A stretch of DNA of 64,000 bases from NCBI RefSeq assembly GCF_014897705.1, contig NZ_JABUXV010000011.1, positions 62,001 to 126,000 of the forward strand, in the 5' to 3' direction. Made by a program: the position numbers and the translations under genes. The notes under the pieces were generated by a model. The model did not search any database. It was not told where the DNA came from and saw nothing but the letters and a program-made list of their open reading frames with translations. Positions within the stretch are counted from its first letter, which is position 1; each line of letters starts with the position of its first letter. The DNA is from Brachybacterium sp. FME24 (GTDB lineage Bacteria > Actinomycetota > Actinomycetes > Actinomycetales > Dermabacteraceae). Of the stretch, positions 44,169-52,947 are shown one piece after another.

Positions 44169-45593
44169 GTGTCCGCTCTGTTCGGCCTGTCCCTCATCGG
44201 CGCCTTCTGCCTGCTCGGGATGGCGGTGCGACGGTGGATCCCCGCCTTCCGTCGCAACTTGGTCCCGGCGTTCGTGATCGCCGGTTTCCTCGGCGCGATC
44301 GCCATGAATCTGGGGCTGTCCGGAGTGCTCGACGGCGTCGACAGCGAGCTGTTCACCATGCTCACCGCGCAGCTGTTCACCCTGTCCTTCATCTCCATCG
44401 GGCTCACCCCGCCTCCTGCGGCGATCACGGGCGACGGCGGGAAGACCCAGCGGACCCTGCTGCGCGGCGCCTGGGCGATGGGCCTGACGTGGACCCTGGT
44501 GTTCGCGGTGCAGGCGCTCGTGGGCGTCGGGGTGGTCGCGGCCACCGGCCGCTTCGGCGGCATGGATCCGATGTACGGGTTCATGGTGCCGTTCGCCTTC
44601 GCCCAGGGCCCCGGGCAGGCCGTCACCTTCGCCCGGATCTTCGAGCAGCAGGGCTGGGCCGACGCCGTGGACGTCGGCCTCGCCTTCGCCTCCGCCGGAT
44701 TCGCCGCCGCGTTCCTGGTGGGCGTGCCGCTGGCCAAGTGGGGCATGAACCGGGGCCTGGCCACCCACTCGATGGGGATCTCCGATTCCGTCGGCAAGGG
44801 CTACTTCCGCAAGGACGAGAAGACCGAGCCGCTGGGTTCGGAGACCACCTTCTCCGGCAACATCGACACCCTCACCTTCCACATGGCGATGATCGGTGTG
44901 GCCTACGTGCTCGCCCACGGCCTGGCCTGGATCTTCGGCCATATCCCCGGCTTCGTGGGCGAGACCATCAGCGGCATGATGTTCATGAACGGCCTGTTCG
45001 CCGCCTACTTCCTGCGGTGGGTGCTGCGCCGGGTCAAGGTCGAGCACCTGCTGGACCGCACGATGCAGGCCAAGCTCACCGGCTTCACCACCGACTACGT
45101 GGTGGTCGCGTCCTTCATGGCGGTGCAGGCCGCGGTGGTCGCCGCCTGGCTGGTGCCGATCCTGGTCACCGTCGTGGTGGTCAGCGTGATCACCGTGACC
45201 CTGGTGTTCCTGATCGGTCAGCGCTACGGCAGCGACCACGACTTCGAGCGCACCATGGGCATGTACGGCACCCTGTCCGGCACCACCCCGACGGGCCTGG
45301 CGCTGGTGCGGATCCTGGACCCGCGCATGCGCACCACCACCATGGCCGAGATGGGCCTGATGAACCTGCCCGAACTGCTCTACCTCCCTGCGATGCTCTC
45401 CATCTCCGCCGCCTTCGCCGGGGAGCTCGGGCTGCTCCCGACCCTGGGGATCATGGCGGCGCTGACCGCGGCGTACTTCGTGATCATGCTGGTCACCCGC
45501 AGCCTCGGCAAGCGCACGTGGACGCTGCGCGGCACGGTCTCCGAGCCGGCCGAGCGCGAGTCCTCTGCCCCCGTGGATTCCGCGACCCGCTGA
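44169..45593 (+). CDS. GltS-like sodium-coupled carboxylate (glutamate) carrier
   Basis: 474 residues with ten or more hydrophobic segments. The FAFAQGPGQAV stretch and the later SGTTPTGLALVRILDP match the two Gly/Pro-rich re-entrant loops of GltS-family symporters. The C-terminal about 30 residues are hydrophilic. GTG at 44169 is set by AGGAG six nucleotides upstream; the frame upstream does not look coding. Probably imports glutamate or a related anion. The gene's 3' end is duplicated as a decayed fragment at 57684-57817. Confidence 0.82.
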   Translation: MSALFGLSLIGAFCLLGMAVRRWIPAFRRNLVPAFVIAGFLGAIAMNLGLSGVLDGVDSELFTMLTAQLFTLSFISIGLTPPPAAITGDGGKTQRTLLRGAWAMGLTWTLVFAVQALVGVGVVAATGRFGGMDPMYGFMVPFAFAQGPGQAVTFARIFEQQGWADAVDVGLAFASAGFAAAFLVGVPLAKWGMNRGLATHSMGISDSVGKGYFRKDEKTEPLGSETTFSGNIDTLTFHMAMIGVAYVLAHGLAWIFGHIPGFVGETISGMMFMNGLFAAYFLRWVLRRVKVEHLLDRTMQAKLTGFTTDYVVVASFMAVQAAVVAAWLVPILVTVVVVSVITVTLVFLIGQRYGSDHDFERTMGMYGTLSGTTPTGLALVRILDPRMRTTTMAEMGLMNLPELLYLPAMLSISAAFAGELGLLPTLGIMAALTAAYFVIMLVTRSLGKRTWTLRGTVSEPAERESSAPVDSATR

Positions 45594-45937
45594 GGAGCTC
45601 GAGCGGGACCGGATTCACGACCCGCTCTCCCGGGAGGGGCATCGCGCCCCGGCATCCTGACCCACGAGGCCGACCTCGCGTGCCGGCCACTGCGCCCAGG
45701 CGCTTCGCAGCTGGACGCGCTCCACGATGCCCAGCTGCGTGCGGGACTGCTGCGGCACACATCCCGTGCCGCAGGCTCTCGGATCTCCAGAACGCAGCCC
45801 CGCAGCCTGAGCAGGCAGCGTGGCCATGAACCACCCTCGGAACGGGAGAAGTGAACTGCTTCACATTTCTATGGACCACGACGCGGCGTCATGGTGTCGC
45901 GTGGTCGGTCTGATCCGATCTAGAGAAGGGCTCCGAC
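45594..45937. other. 344-bp intergenic region
   Basis: No convincing gene. Short reading frames on the minus strand have poor composition. It holds the 3' end of the GltS-like transcript and the promoter of the peptidase gene; a weak GACCACG/CGTGGTC inverted repeat (about 45870-45905) is the only structure seen, close to the ribosome binding site AGAAGGG. Confidence 0.5.
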
Positions 45938-48220
45938 ATGATCGACCCCGTCGACCGCATTCACCTCACAGATTCCGACTATGCACGCGCGGAGCAGATG
46001 CTCGCGCCGTACCGGGACCGATTGGTCCCGCAGGCCGCGGTGGTCCCGCAGTGGTCCGACGAGGGGGCCACGTTCCGGTACCGGTCCGGGACGCGGCACG
46101 TCCAGGTCGACCCGGCCGCGGGCACCAGGCGCGATGCCTTCGACCATGAGCGGCTCGCCGCCGCGCTGTCGCAGGCGTCCGGGCATGCGGTGGAGGCCGA
46201 CGACCTTCCGCTCACCTCTGTGGAGTACGAGATCCCCGACCGGGATCCCGAGGTGATCCGCTTCTCGGCCTTCGACGCGCGGTGGGAGTGGTCGGATCGC
46301 ACCGCGACCTGCACTCAGATGGAGGACGGCCCTCCAGCAGGACCCGGAGAGGTCGAATCACCTGACCGGGCGTGGGTGGCTTTCCGGCGGGACGGCAACG
46401 TGTGGGTGCGCTCCAGGGACGGGCAGCAGGAATTCGCGCTCACCGACGACGCCGAGCCGCACTGGGACTATGGCGGGCTGCTGGACGCGGCCACGACGGT
46501 GAAGCTGCCCCTGCTGGGGCTGGATTCCGTTCTGGTGGCGGCCTGGTCGCCGGACTCCACCCGGCTGATCACCCATCGGATCGATCAGCGCGGGCTGCCC
46601 GAGCAGGTCCTGGTCGAGGCCGCCCCGCCCGCCGGCGGGCCGCCGGTGGCACACCGCATCCGCTACCCGATGCCCGGCGACGAGGCCCAGGCGACCATGA
46701 CATGGCACGTCCTCGATATCCGTACCGGACAGAACCTGGCCGCGTCCGGTGAACCGGAGGTTTTGACCTCCCCCTACGCTCTGGATCGGCGGTGGTGGTC
46801 GGGAGCGCAGGGGGATGCCGTCCACGTCCTGCACCAGTCCCGGGATGGCCGCACGCTCGAGCTGCGTCGCCTCGACCCGGTCACCGGCGCGATGACGACG
46901 CTGATCACCGAGACCGGCTGCACGAGAGTGGATCCCTCGCCGTATCTCCATGCCCCGCCCGTGCTGCGCATCCTGGGTTCGGGGGAGATCCTGTGGTGGT
47001 CCCAGCGCGACGGCTGGGGCCACCTGTACCGCTACTCCTCCGGCGGTGAACTGCTCGGACGGATCACCGAGGGGCAGTGGCTGGTCCGCCGGGTCCTGCG
47101 GGTCGACGAGGAACGCGCCCAGGTGTGGTTCCTGGCCAACGGGTTGCATGAGGACCCCTACATCCGTCAGATCTGCCGGGTGGACCTCGACGGCGGGGGG
47201 TTCGTGCGGATCACGGACGACGACCTCGACCACGACGCGGTGGGTCCGCCCCGCGGCGACTACATCCTCGACCGCGCCTCGACCCTCGCCCGCCCGCCCC
47301 GTGCGCGGGTGCTCGGCGACGACGGCCACCTGCTGGTCGCACTCGAGGCTCCGGACACCACCTCGCTGGAGGCGGCCGGCTGGAGCCCACCCGAGCGGTT
47401 CCACACGACGGCTGCGGACGGGCACACCCCGATCTACGGGCTGCTGTGGCGCCCGCACGGCTTCGACCCGGCACAGCGCTACCCCGTCGTCGACCACACC
47501 TACCCCGGGCCCAACATCCACCGCGCCTCGCCGGGATTCGGCGATCTGTTCACCGGGGAACCCGAGGCGCTGGCCGCACTCGGGTTCGCGGTCGTCGCGC
47601 TCGACGGGCGCGGGACCCCCGTGCGCAGCAAGGCGTTCCTCGACCACTCTTATGGCGATCTCGGCATGGCCGCAGCGCTGGACGACCACGTCGCCGCCCT
47701 CCGCGAGCTCGGACGCCGCCACTCGTGGCTCGACACCGACCGGGTGGGCATCACCGGCCACTCCGGTGGCGGGTTCTTCACCGCCCGGGCCCTCCTGACC
47801 CGCCCCGACTTCTTCTCGGTGGGGGTCTCCCAGGCCGGCCCTCACGACTTCTCGATGTACTTGCCATTCTGGGTCGAGCACTACCACGGAGAGATCACCG
47901 AAGAGGGCCGTAGCGCGCTGCTCAACACGCCGCACGCCGGCAAGCTGCGCGGCAAGCTCCTGCTGATCGATGGCGAGCTCGACGACAACGTGCTGCCCCA
48001 TCAGGGCATGCGCCTGGTCGACGCACTCATCGAGGCTGATGTCGACGTCGACATGCTCGTCGTCCCGGGCGTCGAGCACACCTTCCAGGGCAGATTCCAC
48101 TACGTCATGCGGCGCACCTGGGACTACCTCGTACGGCACCTGCACGCCACGGAACCCCCGAGCTATCGGCTCGCCCCCTTCCCCCCGATGCCCGACTGGG
48201 CCGTCCAACCCTCTGGTTGA
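45938..48220 (+). CDS. S9-family prolyl oligopeptidase/dipeptidyl peptidase IV-like
   Basis: 760 residues, no signal peptide. The N-terminal 400 residues form a DPP IV-type beta-propeller (for example RAWVAFRRDGNVWVRSRDG, SRDGRTLELRRLDPVTG). The C-terminal alpha/beta hydrolase has GHSGGGF with Ser 609, DGELDDNV (Asp 682/683) and PGVEHTF with His 714, the S9 triad. It releases dipeptides or short peptides with proline at the cleavage site, in the cytoplasm. Monocistronic; converges with the CPBP protease gene downstream. Confidence 0.92.
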   Translation: MIDPVDRIHLTDSDYARAEQMLAPYRDRLVPQAAVVPQWSDEGATFRYRSGTRHVQVDPAAGTRRDAFDHERLAAALSQASGHAVEADDLPLTSVEYEIPDRDPEVIRFSAFDARWEWSDRTATCTQMEDGPPAGPGEVESPDRAWVAFRRDGNVWVRSRDGQQEFALTDDAEPHWDYGGLLDAATTVKLPLLGLDSVLVAAWSPDSTRLITHRIDQRGLPEQVLVEAAPPAGGPPVAHRIRYPMPGDEAQATMTWHVLDIRTGQNLAASGEPEVLTSPYALDRRWWSGAQGDAVHVLHQSRDGRTLELRRLDPVTGAMTTLITETGCTRVDPSPYLHAPPVLRILGSGEILWWSQRDGWGHLYRYSSGGELLGRITEGQWLVRRVLRVDEERAQVWFLANGLHEDPYIRQICRVDLDGGGFVRITDDDLDHDAVGPPRGDYILDRASTLARPPRARVLGDDGHLLVALEAPDTTSLEAAGWSPPERFHTTAADGHTPIYGLLWRPHGFDPAQRYPVVDHTYPGPNIHRASPGFGDLFTGEPEALAALGFAVVALDGRGTPVRSKAFLDHSYGDLGMAAALDDHVAALRELGRRHSWLDTDRVGITGHSGGGFFTARALLTRPDFFSVGVSQAGPHDFSMYLPFWVEHYHGEITEEGRSALLNTPHAGKLRGKLLLIDGELDDNVLPHQGMRLVDALIEADVDVDMLVVPGVEHTFQGRFHYVMRRTWDYLVRHLHATEPPSYRLAPFPPMPDWAVQPSG

Positions 48221-48271
48221 GGCGTTCGGCAGAGAGCTGCGCTTCGCCGACAGCAGCTCATCTCCTCCCTC

Positions 48272-49198
48272 TCACGTGCTGGAATCGCGTCCCGCGGCAA
48301 AGCCCTTGTCCTCCATCGCTGCCGTTGCTCGCCGCTTCTCGATCCTCCACACCAGGAGGACGGCGACTGCTTGGGCGAGGAGCGACAGCAGCATGTACGG
48401 CCCGGCCGCGCCCGCTGACCGGTCCTGGCTGATGCCTCCGCCGTAGGCGAAGAGCGATCCGATCACCATGGCGAACACGTTGTTCATGGCGTGGAAGGCG
48501 ATGGAGGCTTCGAGCCCGCGGCCGATCAGGGCGATGAGTGCTGTGCTCGCGCCGAGGCCGAGGTAGTTCAGGAGCATCCACGGGTCAGAGCTGGTGTGCA
48601 GCAGGGCGAAGAGCACGGTGGACAGGCCGATCCCGACGACGAGCGCGGGGCGCGCCGCGCGGATCCACGCGGCGTAGGACGCGGTGAGCACTCCGCGGAA
48701 GGCGATCTCCTCGGCGGCAGCCTGGAGAGGAGTTGTCAGGAGCACGATGACCAGAAGGGCGACCGTCGTTCCGGTGATGGCGAAGGCGGAGGTCGGTGAG
48801 GGCTCGACCAGGTGGATGAGCAGGTTCAGGACGACCATCAGCCCGGCGAACAGAGCCATGTAGCTGCCGAGGCGGCGCCAGGAGAATCTCCGGCCCAGCG
48901 CCATGGCACTGCGCCACGGAGCCTTGCTGGTCACCCGTAATGCGAGCAGCGACAGTGGCGCGATGAGGATGATCGCGACGTTGGTGGCGAGATAGGTGAG
49001 GGGTGTGAGGGTGGGATCGTTCGGATCTTTCCCCCACAGTCCGACCTCGACGATCGCGGCGGCCGCGAGGAACAGGAATTGCAGAATGTACGTCGCGCCC
49101 ACCACGAGGAGGGTCAGCAGAATCGGGGCCCACCAGCGCATGGCGAGGTGGGCACCGAACGGGCGGGAGGCATCGACGGAACGGTCCAGGGTGGTCAT
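48272..49198 (-). CDS. CPBP-family intramembrane metalloprotease (Rce1-like)
   Basis: 308 residues, about eight helices. The three family motifs are intact: EEIAFR at 163-168, His 201 in FALLHTSSD, and HAMNN at 236-240. These proteins cleave membrane-embedded peptides or act in bacteriocin self-protection and peptide maturation. ATG at 49198 chosen for AAGGA upstream; an earlier in-frame start is not supported. Divergent from the MerR gene at 49374, which may control it. A second CPBP gene lies 2.6 kb away. Confidence 0.88.
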   Translation of the reverse strand: MTTLDRSVDASRPFGAHLAMRWWAPILLTLLVVGATYILQFLFLAAAAIVEVGLWGKDPNDPTLTPLTYLATNVAIILIAPLSLLALRVTSKAPWRSAMALGRRFSWRRLGSYMALFAGLMVVLNLLIHLVEPSPTSAFAITGTTVALLVIVLLTTPLQAAAEEIAFRGVLTASYAAWIRAARPALVVGIGLSTVLFALLHTSSDPWMLLNYLGLGASTALIALIGRGLEASIAFHAMNNVFAMVIGSLFAYGGGISQDRSAGAAGPYMLLSLLAQAVAVLLVWRIEKRRATAAMEDKGFAAGRDSST

Positions 49199-49373
49199 CG
49201 CAGTTCCTTCCGGGAGAAGCGGTGTGTGACTGCCAGTCGACACACTGCCCCGGGGGCACGGTCAATGCCGCTCGGGATCACGCCCTCCTCTGGTGCGGCT
49301 TCCCTTCCCGAGTCCGACGCTCGAAGATGGGTGTCATGCGCAGATGCACCTCGACCGATGTCCCCGAGCACTG

Positions 49374-50102
49374 ATGGCCTGGAGCACCCGGCGCCTCGCC
49401 CAGCTCGGGGGGACCACGGTCAAGACCATCCGCCACTACCACGAGATCGGGCTGCTCGACGAGCCGGAACGCGCCGGGAACGGTTACAAGCAGTACGGCA
49501 CAGCTCATCTCGTGCGCGTCCTGCAGATCGCTCGGTTGCGTGACCTCGGGATGGGGCTCGCCCAGATCGCCGAGCTGGAGGTCTCCGATGAGGCATTCAC
49601 CGAGACGCTGCACCAGCTCGACGCCCAGCTCGCCGAGTCGATCTCCCATCAGCAGCAGGTGCGCGCCGAGATCGCCGAGCTCATCCGGCACCGCACCGCA
49701 CCGGATGCGCCCGCTGGATTCACGGAGGTCGCGGGCACGCTCACCCCCGCCGATCGGGCGATGGTCATGATCAACTCGCAGTTCTTCCACGCTCGAGGCG
49801 TGCAGGACATGAAGGCGATCGTTGCCGCCCACCAGGATGCGGATGATGAGTTCGACGAGCTCCCTGGCAACGCGGGTCCGGACGAGATCCGCGGTGTCGC
49901 CGCGCGCCTGGTGCCCGTGCTCAAGACGATCTACGCAGACCACCCGGATTTGAGGACCCCTCCGCTCCGTGCCCGTACCGGAGACTCGCTCCGCGACCTC
50001 GCCCGAGCGGTCACCGAGCTCTACAATCCGGCGCAGGTCGAAGCACTTCGCCAGGCGTACCTCCTTGCCCACCAGCACCCCGCGAGCACTGACGAGGAAT
50101 GA
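49374..50102 (+). CDS. MerR-family transcriptional regulator
   Basis: 242 residues. Winged helix from residue 1 (WSTRRLAQLGGTTVKTIRHYHEIGLLDEP) with GYKQY wing, followed by a coiled coil and a 120-residue C-terminal effector domain of unknown ligand; no Cys cluster for metals. ATG at 49374 gives the normal MerR N-terminus; the longer frame from 49293 is rejected. Shares layout with the MerR gene at 54155. Candidate regulator of the divergent CPBP protease gene. Confidence 0.9.
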   Translation: MAWSTRRLAQLGGTTVKTIRHYHEIGLLDEPERAGNGYKQYGTAHLVRVLQIARLRDLGMGLAQIAELEVSDEAFTETLHQLDAQLAESISHQQQVRAEIAELIRHRTAPDAPAGFTEVAGTLTPADRAMVMINSQFFHARGVQDMKAIVAAHQDADDEFDELPGNAGPDEIRGVAARLVPVLKTIYADHPDLRTPPLRARTGDSLRDLARAVTELYNPAQVEALRQAYLLAHQHPASTDEE

Positions 50103-50210
50103 ACGCGCGGTGCCATCGGTGATCGACAGCGCTACCGCGCGCCTCTCGTCGTCGTGACCGTGCGAAGCGAGCACCGCGTCGGTGACATGCGCCCGCTGGG
50201 GCGCAGTGAC

Positions 50211-50852
50211 TCATCGGGAGCGTTGATCTCCGCGGCCGTGTGCTGGACGACTCTCTCGGAGGGGGTAGGAGTCGCGTAGGCGGTGCAGGGTGGCCGTCAC
50301 GACGGCGCGGACGTCCGCCTCGCGCAGCGGGGCGGAGGACAGCGCCGAACTGAACGAGAAGCCCTCGATCACTGCGAACAGCAGGATCGCTTCGCGGTGC
50401 AGTGCGTCGTCGTCGATCGTGCGGTCGGCCAGCGCATCACGCAGCAGGGAGCGGATCATCGTTGCGCCTGCGAGGGAGGTTGCGGCGATGTCGGCCGCGA
50501 ACTCCTGGTCGGTGCGCGCCATGACGCGGTATTCGACGAGCGCGATGTTCTCCTTGCGCTCCTGCTCGCTGGTGGGTGCGGCGAAGGTGATGGCGTCCGT
50601 GATCCGAGTCGCCGGGTCATCGGACAGCCCCACGTCACGGTGCACGACGCGCTGGATCAGGGTGCCCAAGGTGAAGCGCATGACCTCGCGGAGGGTGTCG
50701 CCGAAGTAGTGCCGGATGCTCCCGATGGCAAGACCGGTGCGCGCGGCGATCCGGGCAAGGGTGACCGAGCGCAGTCCGTGCGCGGCGATCTCCTCGATCA
50801 CTGCGTCGGCGATCTGCTCCCGGCGGGCATCCGGGTCGACTCTCTGGGCCAT
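50211..50852 (-). CDS. TetR-family transcriptional regulator
   Basis: 213 residues. N-terminal HTH (LRSVTLARIAARTGLAIGSIRHYFG, about residues 27-51) with the typical HYF ending; C-terminal ligand domain with FAVIEGFSFSSAL resembling the C_13/BetI-like dimer region. Faces a perfect 16-bp inverted repeat (50872-50911) directly upstream of its ATG, strongly suggesting autoregulation and control of the divergent membrane protein gene. Ligand unknown. Confidence 0.92.
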   Translation of the reverse strand: MAQRVDPDARREQIADAVIEEIAAHGLRSVTLARIAARTGLAIGSIRHYFGDTLREVMRFTLGTLIQRVVHRDVGLSDDPATRITDAITFAAPTSEQERKENIALVEYRVMARTDQEFAADIAATSLAGATMIRSLLRDALADRTIDDDALHREAILLFAVIEGFSFSSALSSAPLREADVRAVVTATLHRLRDSYPLRESRPAHGRGDQRSR

Positions 50853-50871
50853 GCCCCCACCCTAGCGCTTC

Positions 50872-50911
50872 TAGCATCATCATGCTACGTTTCTGTAGCA
50901 TGATGATGCTA
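50872..50911. promoter_or_regulatory. Probable TetR operator, double palindrome
   Basis: TAGCATCATCATGCTA (50872-50887) and its exact reverse complement (50896-50911) flank an 8-bp spacer. Each arm is itself a TAGCAT-4 bp-ATGCTA half-palindrome, so two dimers could bind. Lies 20 bp upstream of the tetR ATG and 54 bp before the divergent gene. Confidence 0.85.
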
Positions 50912-50964
50912 AAGAATCCCTGTGGCGATGCTCCGCCCCGTCACGACCGTGAGTGGCAGGGACC

Positions 50965-51717
50965 ATGAACGACTGGCACGACCCCTGGGGCGGCGCGACG
51001 CGGAAGGGTCCTCACGGCCACGGTCGGATCGATGACGTCGATGACTTCGATGACTTCGATGACTTCGATGACTTCGATGACTTCGATGGTCTCGACGGCG
51101 ATGGAGGAGGGTGGTCGACGCCCGTTCCGGAGCCGGGATCGCCGCTGCCACCGTTCCGCCCTTCCCTCTCGCTGCAGCGGACACGCTTTGCGATCGACCT
51201 TCGCGATGCGTCGACGGCGACGGTCGATGTCGATCACCTGTCGGGCAAGGCGTCGCTCTACGGGGACGACGGGCACGTGCAGACCTCCGACATGCCGGCC
51301 CGGTTCCCGCTCGGATCGGACCGCATCGAGGTCGCTGCGAGCAGGTACGGCATGCAGCGGATCCACCTGGTCCGCGCGGACGGCAGCCAGCGACGTCTCG
51401 ATCCCGCGCCGGGGACGCCTGAGCACTGGCGCGCCCAGCTCTCCCGCCGGCACCCCGGCCTCGGTCGCGCGCTGGCCGTCGGTGCCGTCATCGTGCTGAC
51501 GATCAATCTGGTCCTGCTCGCTCCGCAGCTGCTCGACCTGGTCACCCACCTGCCGCTCTGGGCTGATCGCTTCGCCCCGTTCGCCTCTCCCATCGATCTG
51601 CCGGCAGGGGTGAACGCGGCGCTCACCCTCACCGCCGGCCTCGCGGGGATCGAACGGGCACTCACCTTCCGCCATCACCGGTTGTTGGACGCCGAGACCG
51701 AGGGGATCGACGCCTGA
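50965..51717 (+). CDS. Membrane protein with Asp-Asp-Phe repeats, unknown function
   Basis: 250 residues. N-terminal hydrophilic part contains DDV, five DDF units and DGL in tandem (residues about 23-43), then a region with beta-strand character and two hydrophobic segments near the C-terminus (LGRALAVGAVIVLTINLVLL and a second at about 210-228). No known domain recognised. ATG at 50965 has GGCAGGG upstream. It is divergent from TetR across the palindromic operator and probably belongs to its regulon. Confidence 0.75.
   Translation: MNDWHDPWGGATRKGPHGHGRIDDVDDFDDFDDFDDFDDFDGLDGDGGGWSTPVPEPGSPLPPFRPSLSLQRTRFAIDLRDASTATVDVDHLSGKASLYGDDGHVQTSDMPARFPLGSDRIEVAASRYGMQRIHLVRADGSQRRLDPAPGTPEHWRAQLSRRHPGLGRALAVGAVIVLTINLVLLAPQLLDLVTHLPLWADRFAPFASPIDLPAGVNAALTLTAGLAGIERALTFRHHRLLDAETEGIDA
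51031..51093 (+). repeat. 9-bp tandem repeat (GATGACTTC) within the membrane-protein gene
   Basis: GATGACGTC, then five exact GATGACTTC units (51040-51084), then GATGGTCTC. In frame, encoding Asp-Asp-Phe triplets. Exact nucleotide identity across five copies suggests recent slippage expansion. Confidence 0.92.
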
Positions 51718-51826
51718 ACCCTGCCGCAACCGGTCACGGTTCTGTGTTTCCGAAGTTTCCATGATCTGCACGGAAAGTTACCGACCATCTCGGACGGTGA
51801 TTGCTGTCCGAGTCGAGGAGAAATGT

Positions 51827-52804
51827 ATGCAGTTGCACGACCGTCCCGCGAACATCTCTAGAGATCCTGTCCTGCCATCGGGGCCGACCGACTACCACCA
51901 GTTCCTGCGCACCCCTGGATACCGGTGGTGGAAGGCCGTACTGGCGATCGTGCTGATCCCCGTCGCCTATGTCGTCAGCACCTTCACGCTCACGTGGGGA
52001 CTGACCGCCGTCTCAGAATCGTTCAACCTCGGCCTGGTGCCACCGGAGACGCCGGGCGACGGAGTGGTGATCATGAGCCCGGCCCGGCTGCTCGCGAGCA
52101 ACCTCGCCATCGGATTGCTGATCCCCGTCTCCCTCGGCCTGCAACGGCTGCTGTTCGGGCAGCCCGGACGCTGGATGCACTCGGTGCACGGTCGCTTCCG
52201 GTGGAAGCTGGCGCTGACCCTGGCCGGCGTTCTGGTGCCGGTGTGGATCGTGTACGGCATCATCTGGACGTTGATGAATCCCGAGGCGGCCGGTGTGAGC
52301 GGGTCGCCGGCCACACTGGTCAGCATCGTTGTCCTGTTCCTGATTGCGCTTCTGACCAGCCCCCTGCAGGGGGCCGGCGAGGAGTACGCGGCGCGCGGCC
52401 TCTTGGCACGCAGCTTCGGCTCCTTCACCACGCAGCGCACGGTCTCCTTGCTGCTGGCCCTGCTCGCACCGACCCTGATGTTCACAGTGGTGCACGGACT
52501 GGCAGACCCGTTGATGGTCCTCTACACCTTCTCGGTCGGGCTGGCTTGTGCGGTGATCACCTGGCGCACCGGAGGGATCGAGGTGGCCGTCGTGCTGCAC
52601 GCAGTGAACAACACCATCCTGCTCATGGTCGCCTCCTTCTTCTCCAGCGAGATCACCATCGACCGCAGCTCCGGGCACGGCGAGGTGATGCTGCCGGGCA
52701 CCCTCCTGATGCTGCTGACTGCCGCGGGGGTCTGGCTGTGGGCGCGACGCCGGGGCATTGCCCGTGCCGCCGACCCGAACTCCGACCACCCGACGAACGA
52801 GTGA
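51827..52804 (+). CDS. CPBP-family intramembrane metalloprotease
   Basis: 325 residues, about eight helices. EEYAAR at 185-190, His 223 in FTVVHGLADP and HAVNN at 258-262 give the complete active site. ATG at 51827 is fixed by GAGGAG six bases upstream. It is only moderately similar to the CPBP protein at 48272-49198 (same motif set, different loops), so the pair is not a fresh duplication. May belong with the preceding TetR-controlled membrane protein. Confidence 0.88.
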   Translation: MQLHDRPANISRDPVLPSGPTDYHQFLRTPGYRWWKAVLAIVLIPVAYVVSTFTLTWGLTAVSESFNLGLVPPETPGDGVVIMSPARLLASNLAIGLLIPVSLGLQRLLFGQPGRWMHSVHGRFRWKLALTLAGVLVPVWIVYGIIWTLMNPEAAGVSGSPATLVSIVVLFLIALLTSPLQGAGEEYAARGLLARSFGSFTTQRTVSLLLALLAPTLMFTVVHGLADPLMVLYTFSVGLACAVITWRTGGIEVAVVLHAVNNTILLMVASFFSSEITIDRSSGHGEVMLPGTLLMLLTAAGVWLWARRRGIARAADPNSDHPTNE

Positions 52805-52947
52805 TCTCCCGGGTGCACTCGCGGGGCCTGCCTGTGCGAGACCGCAAGTGAGCTGCTCCGGGCGGCGCGCACGGTCGTGGGAGGTGGCTCACCAGTGGTC
52901 CTCGTCGCGCTTGACCCCGACGTGACGTCAGGGTCTTCCCTGACCAC

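Noticed and set aside
42963..45239. A 758-residue minus-strand frame
   Set aside because: The portion upstream of 43883-43901 is His/Gly/Gln-rich antisense to the GltS-like gene; only the permease part is real.
45493..45879. A minus-strand gene between the GltS-like and peptidase genes
   Set aside because: Poor composition, no ribosome binding site, and it overlaps the 3' end of the GltS-like gene.
51031..51093. CRISPR-like array
   Set aside because: The repeat unit is 9 bp, has no spacers and lies in frame within a gene.
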